From positions 2,108,001 to 2,172,000 of the forward strand of contig NZ_AP024525.1 of NCBI RefSeq assembly GCF_020886775.1: a stretch of 64,000 nucleotides of DNA, in the 5' to 3' direction. The notes beneath the pieces were generated by a model, which was not told where the DNA came from, did not search any database, and saw only the letters and a list, made by a program, of their open reading frames with translations. The position numbers were made by a program, and so were the translations under genes. Shown piece after piece: positions 46,314 through 55,238 of the stretch (positions are counted from its first letter, which is position 1; every line of letters starts with the position of its first letter). Origin of the DNA: Sinomonas cyclohexanicum (GTDB lineage: Bacteria > Actinomycetota > Actinomycetes > Actinomycetales > Micrococcaceae).

Positions 46314-47051
46314 GTGCGCATCCTCACGATCATCCCCACCTACAACGAGCTCGATTCGCTGCCCAAGACCCTCGGCCGCCTGCGGTCTGCCGTGCCGGCG
46401 TCGGACGTGCTCGTGGCGGATGACAACAGCCCCGACGGCACCGGCGCCCTCGCCGACCGGATCGCGGCGGAGGACCCGCAGGTGCATGTGCTGCACCGGA
46501 AGGGCAAGGAAGGCCTCGGCGCCGCATACATCGCGGGCTTCCGCTGGGCGCTCGAGCGGGCCTACGACGTCGTCGTCGAGATGGACGCGGACGGCTCGCA
46601 CCGGCCCGAGCAGCTCCCGGCGCTCCTCGCCGCCGTCGAGGACGGCGCGGACCTCGTGATCGGCTCCCGCTGGGTGAAGGGCGGTTCGGTGGTCAACTGG
46701 CCGTTCTACCGCCAGCTCATCTCCCGCACTGGCAGCACGTACGCCCGCCTCATGCTGGGGCTCCAGCTCAAGGACATCACCGCCGGCTACCGGGCCTTCC
46801 GACGCACGACCCTCGAGAAGCTCGACTTCGACGCGATCGAGTCCCGGGGCTATGGCTTCCAGGTGGACCTCGCATGGCGGGTGGCGAAGATGGGCCTCAA
46901 GGTCGTCGAGGTCCCCGTGACGTTCGTGGAGCGCGAGCTGGGAAGCTCCAAGATGAGCGGGAACATCGTGGTCGAGGCCATGCTGAACGTCACCAAGTGG
47001 GGCCTCGCGGAGCGCTGGGGCCAGCTCACGCGCCGCGGTGGCCAGCGCTAG
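46314..47051 (+). CDS. ppm1: Polyprenol monophosphomannose synthase
   Basis: A 245-residue GT2 glycosyltransferase that transfers mannose from GDP-mannose to polyprenyl phosphate for lipoglycan synthesis and protein mannosylation. It shows IPTYNELDSLPKTL, the nucleotide site VADDNSPDGTG, the DxD-type EMDADGSHRPEQLP, and RVAKMGLKVVEVPVTFVERELGSSKMSG. No membrane domain is attached, so an Lnt-like partner would be encoded elsewhere. GTG 46314 is the only start that keeps the family N-terminus. Confidence 0.92.
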   Translation: MRILTIIPTYNELDSLPKTLGRLRSAVPASDVLVADDNSPDGTGALADRIAAEDPQVHVLHRKGKEGLGAAYIAGFRWALERAYDVVVEMDADGSHRPEQLPALLAAVEDGADLVIGSRWVKGGSVVNWPFYRQLISRTGSTYARLMLGLQLKDITAGYRAFRRTTLEKLDFDAIESRGYGFQVDLAWRVAKMGLKVVEVPVTFVERELGSSKMSGNIVVEAMLNVTKWGLAERWGQLTRRGGQR

Positions 47052-47066
47052 GCGCCCCGGGAACAA

Positions 47067-47114
47067 GCAGACGCGAAGGGCGGGAACCATCCGGTTCCCG
47101 CCCTTCGCGTCTGC
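47067..47114. terminator. Bidirectional terminator between ppm1 and rbpA
   Basis: A perfect 22-bp inverted repeat (47067-47088 with 47093-47114) and a 4-nt loop lie between the stops of these two convergent genes. Confidence 0.8.
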
Positions 47115-47130
47115 TGTGGTGCTTACTGCG

Positions 47131-47475
47131 TCAGCTGGTGCGCTCTCCGCGCTTGCTGCGCAGGAGGTCGAGCCGGTCCGCGAGGATCTGCTCGAGCTCG
47201 GGGATCGAGCGGCGTTCGAGGAGCATGTCCCAATGGGTCCGGACGGCCTTGGCGTTGGGGTCGGTGGGCCGCTCGCCATCCACCAGGAAGGCCTCCTTGC
47301 CGGTCTTGGACGTCCAGACCGGGGGAATCTCCGCCTCCGAGGAGAACGTCACGAACACCTGCTCGCCGTCCTCGCACCGGTACTCGACGCGCTGGCGGGG
47401 CGCCGGCTCGACTCCGGCCTCGGTCTCCATGGACTGTGCGCCCAGACGCATTCCGCGCAGGCTGCGGTCGCTCAT
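47131..47475 (-). CDS. rbpA: RNA polymerase-binding protein RbpA
   Basis: A 114-residue actinobacterial transcription factor that binds RNA polymerase and the housekeeping sigma factor and stabilises open complexes. The core domain (LRGMRLGAQSMETEAGVEPAPRQRVEYRCEDGEQ) is followed by the sigma-interacting helix THWDMLLERRSIPELEQILADRLDLLRSKR, nearly invariant in the family. ATG has GAGGGAG upstream. A TATAAT box in the minus direction (47580-47585) gives a leader of about 100 nt. Confidence 0.96.
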   Translation of the reverse strand: MSDRSLRGMRLGAQSMETEAGVEPAPRQRVEYRCEDGEQVFVTFSSEAEIPPVWTSKTGKEAFLVDGERPTDPNAKAVRTHWDMLLERRSIPELEQILADRLDLLRSKRGERTS

Positions 47476-47579
47476 CTCTACTCCCTCACGTTCTGCCGGT
47501 CGTGCACGTCCGACGCATATCCCAACGCGCGTCCGGGGCGGGCTGTTCCCGCGGCCCGGAACGGCTTGGCCGACCTCCC

Positions 47580-47585
47580 ATTATA
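47580..47585 (-). promoter_or_regulatory. -10 box TATAAT of rbpA
   Basis: Reading leftward, a perfect TATAAT lies about 105 bp before the rbpA ATG. No clear -35. Confidence 0.5.
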
Positions 47586-47609
47586 GGCGGCCGGCCAGCG
47601 CCGCGCTCG

Positions 47610-48782
47610 TCAGGCAGGCCCATGGCCCGTCGGTGGATCCTGTGGATCGGGGGTATCGAGGTCCGGCACGTCCAGATCGGGGATACCGGCCACGGTCCCG
47701 TCCGGATTCGTGACTCCGCCATGGTGCTGCAGGATGCGCTCCGCCTCGGCGTCGAGCTCCGAGCGGCGCGCCGCCTCCTCCTCGAAGGCCCGCGCGTCCG
47801 CCTCAAGCCGGTCGACGGACTCGATCTCGCCGGGCGAAGACGGCGCGTCCGCCGACGGCCCCGACCGCGCGCCGGGGACCTCGGCGCCGGCCGCCGACTG
47901 CCCGACGTTGCCGATCACGCCGCCGATGCCCTTGAGCGCCTCGCCGACCTCGCTCGGGATGATCCAGAGCTTGTTCGAGGTGCCCTCGGCGATCTTCGGG
48001 AGTGTCTGGAGGTACTGGTAGGCGAGCAGCTTCGGATCCGGGTCGCCTCGGTGGATGGCCTCGAAGACCTTCTGGATGGCCTGTGACTCGCCGTCGGCCC
48101 GGAGGACGGCGGCCTTCGCCTGCCCCTCGGCCTTGAGGATCTGGGCCTGCCGCTCGCCCTCGGCGGTGAGGATCGCCGACTGCTTCGTGCCCTCGGCTGT
48201 CAGGATCAGGGCGCGCCGATCGCGCTCGGCGCGCATCTGCTTCTCCATCGAGTCCTGGATCGAGTGGGGCGGGTCGATCGCCTTGAGCTCGACGCGCGAG
48301 ACACGCAGGCCCCAGCGGCCGGTGGCCTCGTCGAGGACTCCGCGCAGCTGGCCGTTGATCTGGTCTCGGGAGGTCAGGGCCTCCTCGAGGTTGAGGCCGC
48401 CGACCACGTTGCGCAGGGTGGTGATGGTCAGCTGCTCGACGGCCTGGATGTAGTTGGCGATCTCGTACGTCGCGGCCCGGGGGTCGGTCACCTGGAAGTA
48501 GACGACCGTGTCGATCGAGACGACGAGGTTGTCCGACGTGATGACGGGCTGGGGCGGGAACGAGACGACCTGCTCGCGAAGGTCGAGCAGCGGCAGGAGC
48601 CGGTCGACGAACGGGATGAGGATGGTGAGTCCCGGGTTGAGCGTCCGGGCGTACTTGCCGAGCCGCTCGACGACGCCGGCCCGCGCCTGGGGGATGATCC
48701 TCACCGACTTCACGAGCACCGTGGCGACGAAGAGGATGATGGCGATGACGACGACGAGCAGGAGGATGGCTCCGGCGTCCAT
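47610..48782 (-). CDS. SPFH/Band 7 membrane protein (QmcA/stomatin type)
   Basis: A 390-residue protein with one N-terminal transmembrane helix (LLLVVVIAIILFVATVLV), the SPFH domain (about 25-200, with RAGVVERLGKYARTLNPGLTILIPFVDR) and a long helix rich in Ala and Glu (AERDRRALILTAEGTKQSAILTAEG). A Pro/Asp-rich tail ends it. Such proteins build oligomeric membrane scaffolds. It is paired with an NfeD gene 30 bp upstream, a well-known association. ATG follows AGGGGG. Confidence 0.93.
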   Translation of the reverse strand: MDAGAILLLVVVIAIILFVATVLVKSVRIIPQARAGVVERLGKYARTLNPGLTILIPFVDRLLPLLDLREQVVSFPPQPVITSDNLVVSIDTVVYFQVTDPRAATYEIANYIQAVEQLTITTLRNVVGGLNLEEALTSRDQINGQLRGVLDEATGRWGLRVSRVELKAIDPPHSIQDSMEKQMRAERDRRALILTAEGTKQSAILTAEGERQAQILKAEGQAKAAVLRADGESQAIQKVFEAIHRGDPDPKLLAYQYLQTLPKIAEGTSNKLWIIPSEVGEALKGIGGVIGNVGQSAAGAEVPGARSGPSADAPSSPGEIESVDRLEADARAFEEEAARRSELDAEAERILQHHGGVTNPDGTVAGIPDLDVPDLDTPDPQDPPTGHGPA

Positions 48783-48812
48783 GGACTTGCCCCCTTGGGA
48801 GTAGTGGTAGGC

Positions 48813-49277
48813 CTAGCTTCGGTATGGCGACGTGGTGCCGCTGGGAGCGACGACCGCGGTGGCGCCGTCGATCGCGACGACCTTGACCACGTCGCCCGGG
48901 AGGAACTCGCCCCGCTCCGCGCGGGCGGTCCAGACGTCGCCTCCGATCTTCACGAGTCCCCGGCCGGTGTCCACGGGCTCGACGACGGTCGCGGACGTGC
49001 CGATGAGGCGGTCGACGTTGGTGCGGGCATCCTCGATGCTCGGACGCATGTGCTTGACGGCGACCGGGCGGACGAACGCGATCATCGCGACGGAGACGAC
49101 GGCGAAGATCACGCCCTGCAGCCACGCCGGTCCGCCCAGGAGGGCCGTCACGAGGGCGGCGAGGGCGCCGCCGGAGAGCATGACGAAGACGAGGCTGAGG
49201 CTGAGCATCTCGATCCCGCCCAGGACGAGGGCCAGCACGAGCCACACCATCCAGGCGTTGTGTTCGAACCAGTCCAT
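48813..49277 (-). CDS. NfeD-like membrane protein
   Basis: A 154-residue protein with three or four transmembrane segments (MVWLVLALVLGGIEMLSLSLVFVMLSGGALAALV and LQGVIFAVVSVAMIAFV). A C-terminal OB-fold domain follows (SATVVEPVDTGRGLVKIGGDVWTARAERGEFLPGDVVKVVAIDGATAVV). NfeD partners SPFH proteins such as the next gene. ATG 49277 has GGGAGGGACGGG upstream and is favoured over an earlier codon. Confidence 0.9.
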   Translation of the reverse strand: MDWFEHNAWMVWLVLALVLGGIEMLSLSLVFVMLSGGALAALVTALLGGPAWLQGVIFAVVSVAMIAFVRPVAVKHMRPSIEDARTNVDRLIGTSATVVEPVDTGRGLVKIGGDVWTARAERGEFLPGDVVKVVAIDGATAVVAPSGTTSPYRS

Positions 49278-49391
49278 CCCGTCCCTCCCGGCGCAGCGGA
49301 CTCCTGCTTCCACACTAGCCCAGCGGACGCGGGCCGAGGGGGTCGCGAGGGTTGCGGTTCGGCAACCAAGCCCCTTTCCGGGGCGGGAGCC

Positions 49392-50789
49392 TCACACCGC
49401 CACGAGCGGCGCCTCAACGGGGCCCACCGGGCTGTCTTCGGCCGCCTCCCGCAGTGCCCGGACCGCCGTGCGCAGCTCGTCCGGGGAGGCGGTGAACGGC
49501 AAGCGGAGCCGGTGCTCGAACGCGCCGTCGATCCCGAAGCGCGGCCCGGCGGTGAGGGCGACCCCATGCGACCGCACCGCCGTCACGAGCCGGGACGATG
49601 ACAGGGGCGAGCAGTCCGCCCAGACCGCCATGCCGCCGTCGGGCGCGGGGACGCGCCACCGCGGGAAGTGCTCCGCGAGGGCAGACGTGAGCGCATGGAG
49701 GCCCTCGCGCAGCCGCGCGGATCGCTCGGCCACGAGGGCGTCCTCCTGCGCGAGCAGCTCGGCGACGACCAACTGCTCGAGGACGGGCGTGCCCAGGTCG
49801 AGGCCCGTGCGGGCCTGGGCGAGGCGGGCCACGAGCGTGCGGGGTGCACGGATCCACCCGATGCGGAGGCCGCCCCACGCGAGCTTCGACGGGCCGCCGA
49901 GCGTCACGGCGGACGGGGCGATGGCCGCGAGCGGCGGAAGGGGTCCACGGGCGATGTCCAGGAGCGCCGTCGTCTCGTCCGCGACAAGCAGGGTGCCGTG
50001 CCTCGCCGCGCTCCGCGCGAGGGCCTCGCGCCCCGCGACACTCAGGCTGGCCCCGGTCGGATTCTGGAAGTCCGGCATGACATACGCCAGGACCGGCGAG
50101 CTGGCACGCAGGGCGGCCGCCGCGGCGTCGAGGTCCCAGCCTGACGGATCCACCGGGAGGGGGACGAGCCGGGCCCGGGCCGCGAGCAGCGTGTCCATGG
50201 CATGGGGATAGGTGGGCTGCTCGACCGCCACCCTGTCGCCGGGGGCGACGAGCGTGCGCGCGAGGAGTGCGATCGCGTGCTGGACGCCGTTCGTGATCAT
50301 GATCTGGTCGGGATCCGTGGGCAGCCCTCGCCGCGCGAAGTGCTCCGCCACGGCCACGCGCAGCCCGGGAAGGCCCACAAGCTCATACCCCGAACGGCCC
50401 AGCTCGGGTCCGAGCGCGTCCACCGCGCGGCCGACGCACTCTGCCACGAGGCTTGCCGCCGGCATCGCGGCCTTCGTCAGATCGAGGATCCCGCCGGCGT
50501 CCGGCGCCGGCACGGCCGGCGGCGCCGGGATGACGATGTAGCTGCCTGACCCGCGCACGCTGTCGAGGCAGCCCAGCTCGCGCAGACGCGCGTAGGCGGC
50601 GGCGATCGTGGTGCGGGAGAGCCCGAGGCCCGCGGCGAGGTTGCGCTCGGCCGGGAGCCGCGTCCCCTCGGGCAGGCGGCCGTCGAGGGCGAGGAGGCGG
50701 AGCCGCTCGGCGAGCTCGGAGTAGGCGGGGCCCGGTCCGGCCCATGCGCCGAGGAGGGTAGCGAGCCGTTGGGACGTGACGCGCGTCAT
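49392..50789 (-). CDS. MocR/PdxR-type transcription regulator (GntR HTH and aminotransferase fold)
   Basis: A 465-residue regulator. The N-terminal GntR winged helix (about 20-85) includes PAERNLAAGLGLSRTTIAAAYARLRELG. The aminotransferase-like part has the PLP lysine in LGGPSKLAWGGLRIGW, with MPDFQNPTG and VADETTALLD before it. It is divergent from a YczE-type membrane protein gene, a pairing known for YczR regulators, so it probably controls that gene. ATG is 6 nt after TAAGGT (complement of 50796-50801). Confidence 0.9.
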   Translation of the reverse strand: MTRVTSQRLATLLGAWAGPGPAYSELAERLRLLALDGRLPEGTRLPAERNLAAGLGLSRTTIAAAYARLRELGCLDSVRGSGSYIVIPAPPAVPAPDAGGILDLTKAAMPAASLVAECVGRAVDALGPELGRSGYELVGLPGLRVAVAEHFARRGLPTDPDQIMITNGVQHAIALLARTLVAPGDRVAVEQPTYPHAMDTLLAARARLVPLPVDPSGWDLDAAAAALRASSPVLAYVMPDFQNPTGASLSVAGREALARSAARHGTLLVADETTALLDIARGPLPPLAAIAPSAVTLGGPSKLAWGGLRIGWIRAPRTLVARLAQARTGLDLGTPVLEQLVVAELLAQEDALVAERSARLREGLHALTSALAEHFPRWRVPAPDGGMAVWADCSPLSSSRLVTAVRSHGVALTAGPRFGIDGAFEHRLRLPFTASPDELRTAVRALREAAEDSPVGPVEAPLVAV

Positions 50790-50795
50790 GAGGCC

Positions 50796-50831
50796 ACCTT
50801 AGCTGAATTGGCCCTGTTGAAAGAGGCCAAT
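50796..50831. promoter_or_regulatory. Divergent control region of the MocR and yczE genes, with candidate operator
   Basis: The inverted repeat ATTGGCC (50807-50813) and GGCCAAT (50825-50831), separated by 11 bp, fills the 60-bp gap beside the MocR -10 box (50796-50801). It is the natural site for the MocR protein to regulate both genes. Confidence 0.5.
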
Positions 50832-50850
50832 CGTGCCGAGGATGGAACCC

Positions 50851-51489
50851 ATGACCCGGTTCCCCAGACTCTTCCTCGGCCTCTTCCTGTACGGGATCGC
50901 GATCGCGCTCCTGCTGCGCTCCGGACTCGGCTCTTCTCCCTGGGACGTGCTCTCCCAAGGCGTGGCCCGCGTGAGCGGGCTGAGCTTCGGCGCGACCACC
51001 GTCGCCATCAGCATCGTGGTGCTCGCGGGCTGGATCCCCCTGCGGCAGCGGCCCGGCTGGGGCACCCTCTTCAACACGCTGCTCATCGGACCGTTCGCGG
51101 ACCTCGGGCTCGCGTGCATCCCCGTCGCGCACGACGTCGCGTGGCAGGCTGCCGCGCTCGCCGGCGGCCTCGTGCTCCTCGCCTTCGCCTCCGCGCTGTA
51201 CATCGGCGCCGGCCTGGGTCCCGGCCCGCGGGACGGGCTCATGACCGGCCTCGTGGCGCGCACCGGGCGGCCCGTGTGGATCGTGCGCTCGGCGATCGAG
51301 CTCTCGGTCGTGGCATTGGGCTGGGTCCTCGGCGGGACGGTGGGCATCGGCACAGCGATCTTCGCGTTCGGCATCGGGCCGCTCATCCAGCTGGCGATGA
51401 GGGCGCTGCGCGTGGACCTCGCGCCGGCCCGACCCGTCCGGGTCCCTGAGCCCGCGGGCGCGGCGGTCAGCGCCGGGCCAGGACGCTGA
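50851..51489 (+). CDS. yczE: YczE/YitT-like integral membrane protein
   Basis: A 212-residue protein with about five transmembrane segments and the YczE motifs LLLRSGLGSSPWDVLSQGVARVSGLSFG, TLFNTLLIGPFADLGL and YIGAGLGPGPRDGLMTGL. Its transport or enzymatic role is unknown. ATG 50851 follows GAGG; another ATG three codons earlier is possible. Its last 23 bp overlap the 3' end of the rlmA-type gene on the other strand. Confidence 0.85.
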   Translation: MTRFPRLFLGLFLYGIAIALLLRSGLGSSPWDVLSQGVARVSGLSFGATTVAISIVVLAGWIPLRQRPGWGTLFNTLLIGPFADLGLACIPVAHDVAWQAAALAGGLVLLAFASALYIGAGLGPGPRDGLMTGLVARTGRPVWIVRSAIELSVVALGWVLGGTVGIGTAIFAFGIGPLIQLAMRALRVDLAPARPVRVPEPAGAAVSAGPGR

Positions 51490-52360
51490 GCTCGACGGCG
51501 GCGGTCGCCGCGAGCTCGTCCGCGCCGGCCAGGCGCTCGAGGTCCTCGCGCGCGGTGTGGTGCCCGGCGGGGCCCATCTGGACGAGGTCTGCCGCCGCCT
51601 CCGGGGTCAACCGGATCGGGAAGCGCAGCTCGGCCCGGGACACCGGCGTGTAGTCCTCAGCCGCGGCATGCTCGAGCGCCTCGGCCTTGCCGGCTGGGAC
51701 GTCGAGGAGGGGCAGCCGCCCGCGGAGCTCCGCGAGGTGGTCGGGCAGCGGCGTCACGGCGACGAGGAGCCCACCCGGCCGCGTCACCCGGGCGAACTCG
51801 GGCAGGTTCCGCGGTGCGAAGACGTCCAGGACCGCGTCGACCCCGCCGGCAGCGAGCGGGAGGGGGCGCCAGAGGTCCCAGACGGCCGCCGTGACTCCCT
51901 CGATCCGGGCGGCCCTGCGCAGCGCGTGCGCCGAGAGGTCGAGCGCGACGGCGCGTGGCCGGCGTCGTGCGCTGCCGCTGCCGGTTCCCCCGGAATCGGT
52001 GTCCTCCGCACCGGCGCCCGAGGCGAGCCGGTCCAGCACGGCTGCGAGGTAGTAGCCGGTGCCGGCGCCGGCATCGAGGACGGCCGCGTCCGCGGGGAGG
52101 GCCGCGCAGGCGTCCGCGAGCGCGGACGCGATCGGGGCGTAGTGCCCGGCGCCGAGGAACCGGTCACGGGCCGCGACCATGTCCGCGGTGTCCGGCGTGA
52201 ACCGGCTCCGGCGGCCGGTGAGGAAGTTGACGTAGCCCTGCCGCGCGGCGTCGTACCGGTGGCCCTCTGCGCACACGAGGACGTGCGGCCCGCTCGCCGC
52301 CGGGTTCCAGTCGGCGCCGCAGTGCGGGCACAGCATCAGGTCCAGGGCATCGGTGAGCAC
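51467..52360 (-). CDS. 23S rRNA (guanine-N1)-methyltransferase, RlmA type
   Basis: A 297-residue SAM-dependent methyltransferase with the N-terminal zinc ribbon CPHCGADW, then CAEGHRYDAARQGYVNFL, and SAM motif VLDAGAGTGYYLAA. RlmA(I) and TlrB (RlmA(II)) modify G745 or G748 in helix 35 of 23S rRNA; TlrB-type enzymes give macrolide resistance. Which base is modified cannot be told. GTG 52360 is preferred to ATG 52369 because TACGAT (complement of 52368-52373) lies 7 nt before it. A low-complexity Gly/Ser loop interrupts the domain near residue 120. Confidence 0.88.
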   Translation of the reverse strand: MLTDALDLMLCPHCGADWNPAASGPHVLVCAEGHRYDAARQGYVNFLTGRRSRFTPDTADMVAARDRFLGAGHYAPIASALADACAALPADAAVLDAGAGTGYYLAAVLDRLASGAGAEDTDSGGTGSGSARRRPRAVALDLSAHALRRAARIEGVTAAVWDLWRPLPLAAGGVDAVLDVFAPRNLPEFARVTRPGGLLVAVTPLPDHLAELRGRLPLLDVPAGKAEALEHAAAEDYTPVSRAELRFPIRLTPEAAADLVQMGPAGHHTAREDLERLAGADELAATAAVELSVLARR

Positions 52361-52367
52361 GGCTCCC

Positions 52368-52406
52368 ATCGTATCGGCGCCGGTCCCCGCACGGGGTGCG
52401 TAGTAT
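52368..52406. promoter_or_regulatory. Divergent leaderless promoters of the RlmA-type and S9 peptidase genes
   Basis: The leftward box TACGAT (52368-52373) and the rightward box TAGTAT (52401-52406) each stand 7 nt from a start codon. Confidence 0.55.
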
Positions 52407-52413
52407 CCGTTTC

Positions 52414-54459
52414 ATGCTTCCCAAACACGTGGACCTCATCCGCTCCCTCTCGGCGCCCGCCGTGCACCCCGCGGCGGACCGCTGTGCCGTTGGCGTGACC
52501 CGGCCGGACTTCCGCGCCGACTCCGCCGTCGGCCAGATCTGGGAGGTGCCGCTCGACGGCGGCGCGCCCCGCCTCCTCACGCGCGGCTTCCGGGACACGG
52601 CGCCCCAATACTCCCCGGACGGCCGCCTGCTGGCGTTCCTCCGCGCGGAGCCCGAGGGCAAGCCGCAGCTCGCGGTCGTCGACGCGCGCGGCGGGGAGCC
52701 GCTCGCGCTGACCGACGCGCCGCTCGGCGTGTCCCAGTTCGCGTTCTCGCCCGACGGCGCGCGGATCGCCTACACCGCGCGGGTGCCGGAGAAGGGCCGG
52801 TACGGCTCGACCGACGGCGTGCGGCCAGGCGCCGAGGACCCGCGCCTCATCCGTGACCTCAATTACCGCATGAACGGGGTCGGCTACACGGGCGACCAGC
52901 GGACGCGACTGTTCGTCCTCGACCTCCCTGCCCTCGAGACCGAGCCGTTCGTCGCGGCCCGCGGGCGGGCCGCCGAGGCCGAGGCCGAGGGGGCGAAGGC
53001 CGCAGGCAAGGCGCCCACCGGACTGCCCGAGTCCCGCGAGCTCACCGACGGCACCGTCGACCACGCCGAGCCGCGGTTCAGCGCCGATGGGGCGTGGGTC
53101 TACACCGTCTCGGGCTTCGATCCCTCGGCGGTGGACACGCTCGGCAGCCGCGCCGTGCGGACCCCGGTGGCCGGCGGGACCGGAGAGGCCCTCGACCTCG
53201 GTGCCGACGCGGCCTCTGTCGGGGCCGCGGCCGAGGCTGCGGACGGCTCGGGCGTGTTCGTGGTCGCGGCGTCCCTCGGCGAATCGGGGACCGACTTCAT
53301 CGGCCGATCGGCCCACCTGTTCTGGCACACGCCCACCGACGGCTCGACGGTGCGCCTCACCGCGGACGGCGACGACCTCGGCGAGGCGCCCGGCGCCCTC
53401 CGCGTGACTGCGGACGGACGCGCGCTCGTGCTGGCCCGCACACGAGGGAGCGTGAAGCTGCTCGCCTTCGCACCCGACGGCACCCGCGAGGAGCTGACCG
53501 GTGTGCCGCTCGTGGTGACAGGGGTGGGCTCGGCAGGACGCGGGGTGGGCCGGACGGGAGATCAGGAGGAGACCGCCGGCGCCGTCGTGCTTGCTGCGGC
53601 CGACGCCGGCGGGCCGGGCGAGCTGTACCGGCTTGCCGAGGGCTCGGGCCTTGAACGGCTGACGGACTTCAACGCGCCGCTCCGGGAGGTCGCTGCGCCC
53701 TACGCGCCGCGCGAGCTCACCGGCACGAGTGCGGACGGAAGCGACGTGCACGGCTGGGTCGTGCTGCCAGAGGGCGAGGGGCCGCACCCGACGCTGCTCA
53801 TGATCCACGGCGGCCCCTTTGCGCAGTACACCGGGGCCTGGTTCGACGAGGCGCAGGTGCTCGCGGGCGCCGGCTACGGCGTGGCGATGTGCAACCCCCG
53901 CGGCGCAGCGGGCTACGGCGAGGACCACGGTCGGGCCATCACGGGGCGCATGGGCACGGTGGACTACGAGGACGTCCTCGGCTTCCTCGACTCCGCGCTC
54001 GCGGCCCACCCGCAGCTGGACGGGGAACGCCTCGGCATCCTCGGCGGCTCGTACGGCGGCTACCTCACGGCGTGGACGATCGCCCATGACCACCGGTTCA
54101 AGGCCGCCGTCGTCGAGCGCGGCTTCCTGGACCCCGTCAGCTTCATCGGCTCCAGCGACATCGGCTGGTTCTTCCCCGGCGAGTACAACGGCTGGGGCCC
54201 CGAGGCGATGCGCGCGCAGAGCCCCATGGCATGCGTGGGGGACGTGCGGACCCCGACGCTCGTGGTCCACTCCGAGGAGGACTGGCGCTGCCCGATCGAG
54301 CAGGCCCAGCGCTACTACACGGCGCTCAAGCTCGGCGGCGTGGAGACCGAGCTGCTCGTCTTCCCCGGCGAGAACCACGAGCTCTCCCGCTCCGGCACGC
54401 CGCACCACCGCAGGGCCCGCTTCGAGCACATCCTGCGCTGGCTGAGCCAGCACGTGTGA
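52414..54459 (+). CDS. S9 family peptidase (acylaminoacyl/prolyl oligopeptidase type)
   Basis: A 681-residue cytoplasmic serine peptidase. The N-terminal beta propeller (to about residue 420) shows repeated YSPDGRLLAF-like blades. The alpha/beta-hydrolase domain has the triad Ser546 (GGSYGG), Asp623 (SEEDWRCP) and His655 (ENHELS). It probably trims oligopeptides released by the proteasome and other proteases. ATG 52414 follows TAGTAT by 7 nt; an in-frame GTG 18 bp earlier is less likely. Confidence 0.93.
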   Translation: MLPKHVDLIRSLSAPAVHPAADRCAVGVTRPDFRADSAVGQIWEVPLDGGAPRLLTRGFRDTAPQYSPDGRLLAFLRAEPEGKPQLAVVDARGGEPLALTDAPLGVSQFAFSPDGARIAYTARVPEKGRYGSTDGVRPGAEDPRLIRDLNYRMNGVGYTGDQRTRLFVLDLPALETEPFVAARGRAAEAEAEGAKAAGKAPTGLPESRELTDGTVDHAEPRFSADGAWVYTVSGFDPSAVDTLGSRAVRTPVAGGTGEALDLGADAASVGAAAEAADGSGVFVVAASLGESGTDFIGRSAHLFWHTPTDGSTVRLTADGDDLGEAPGALRVTADGRALVLARTRGSVKLLAFAPDGTREELTGVPLVVTGVGSAGRGVGRTGDQEETAGAVVLAAADAGGPGELYRLAEGSGLERLTDFNAPLREVAAPYAPRELTGTSADGSDVHGWVVLPEGEGPHPTLLMIHGGPFAQYTGAWFDEAQVLAGAGYGVAMCNPRGAAGYGEDHGRAITGRMGTVDYEDVLGFLDSALAAHPQLDGERLGILGGSYGGYLTAWTIAHDHRFKAAVVERGFLDPVSFIGSSDIGWFFPGEYNGWGPEAMRAQSPMACVGDVRTPTLVVHSEEDWRCPIEQAQRYYTALKLGGVETELLVFPGENHELSRSGTPHHRRARFEHILRWLSQHV

Positions 54460-54498
54460 GGCGGCACCAGCGCGTGTGAGGCGCCCGGAGGCCGGGCT

Positions 54499-55176
54499 CT
54501 AGAACCCCAGCGCCCGGGCCGCCCTCTCGGGCGTGGGCTGGGCCCAGCGCGCCGTGTACTCCTCGTTCGAGCACAGTGAGCGAGGCTCGGCCTTGTCCAG
54601 GTACAGCGTCCCGCCGAGGTGGTCCGTCTCGTGCTGGACGATCCGCGCCTGCCAGCCGGTGAACTCGCTCGCGCGCCCCGAGCCGTCGGGGGCGGTCCAG
54701 CGGGCCTCGACGCGCTCGGGCCGCCGCACGACCGCCGTGTAGCCCCGCACCGAGAGGCAGCCCTCGAAGAATCCGGGCCGCTCGGGACCGATCGGCACGT
54801 AGGCCGGGTTGAGCATCGCGACGAACGGCAGGGGAGACCTGCCCCGCGCCGCAGCGATGCCCTCGTCCGCGGCCCACGTGTCCTCGAGCACGGCCAGCCG
54901 CAGTGGCAGGCCGATCTGCGGGGCAGCGAGCCCCACGCCGGGCGCGGTGTGCATGGTCCGGCGCATCACGAGGATCAGGGCGTCGAGCAACTCGGGGTCG
55001 AGCTGTCCGTCGAACGCGACGGCCGCGGTCCTGAGGACGGGGTGCCCGGCCTGGACGATCGGCGGGAGCTCATCTCCGGCCACGATCCCGGCGGCGGCCT
55101 CGGCGATCCGTGCTGCGGACCAGTCGCTGGCGGGCGCCAGCGCGCCGGCTGCGGGGGTACGGGGTGCGGCAGTCAT
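54499..55176 (-). CDS. def: Peptide deformylase
   Basis: A 225-residue metalloenzyme that removes the formyl group from nascent proteins. All three motifs are present: GVGLAAPQIG (80-89), EGCLSV (138-143) and QHETDHL with HETDH at 182-186. The extra 35 N-terminal residues are an actinobacterial extension. ATG is 6 nt after TAGGCT (complement of 55183-55188), leaderless. Confidence 0.96.
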   Translation of the reverse strand: MTAAPRTPAAGALAPASDWSAARIAEAAAGIVAGDELPPIVQAGHPVLRTAAVAFDGQLDPELLDALILVMRRTMHTAPGVGLAAPQIGLPLRLAVLEDTWAADEGIAAARGRSPLPFVAMLNPAYVPIGPERPGFFEGCLSVRGYTAVVRRPERVEARWTAPDGSGRASEFTGWQARIVQHETDHLGGTLYLDKAEPRSLCSNEEYTARWAQPTPERAARALGF

Positions 55177-55238
55177 GCGCTCAGCCTAGCGATGGGGCCC
55201 GGCGTCGCGAGCTGGCGCGGCGGCCACGCGGAGGCGGA

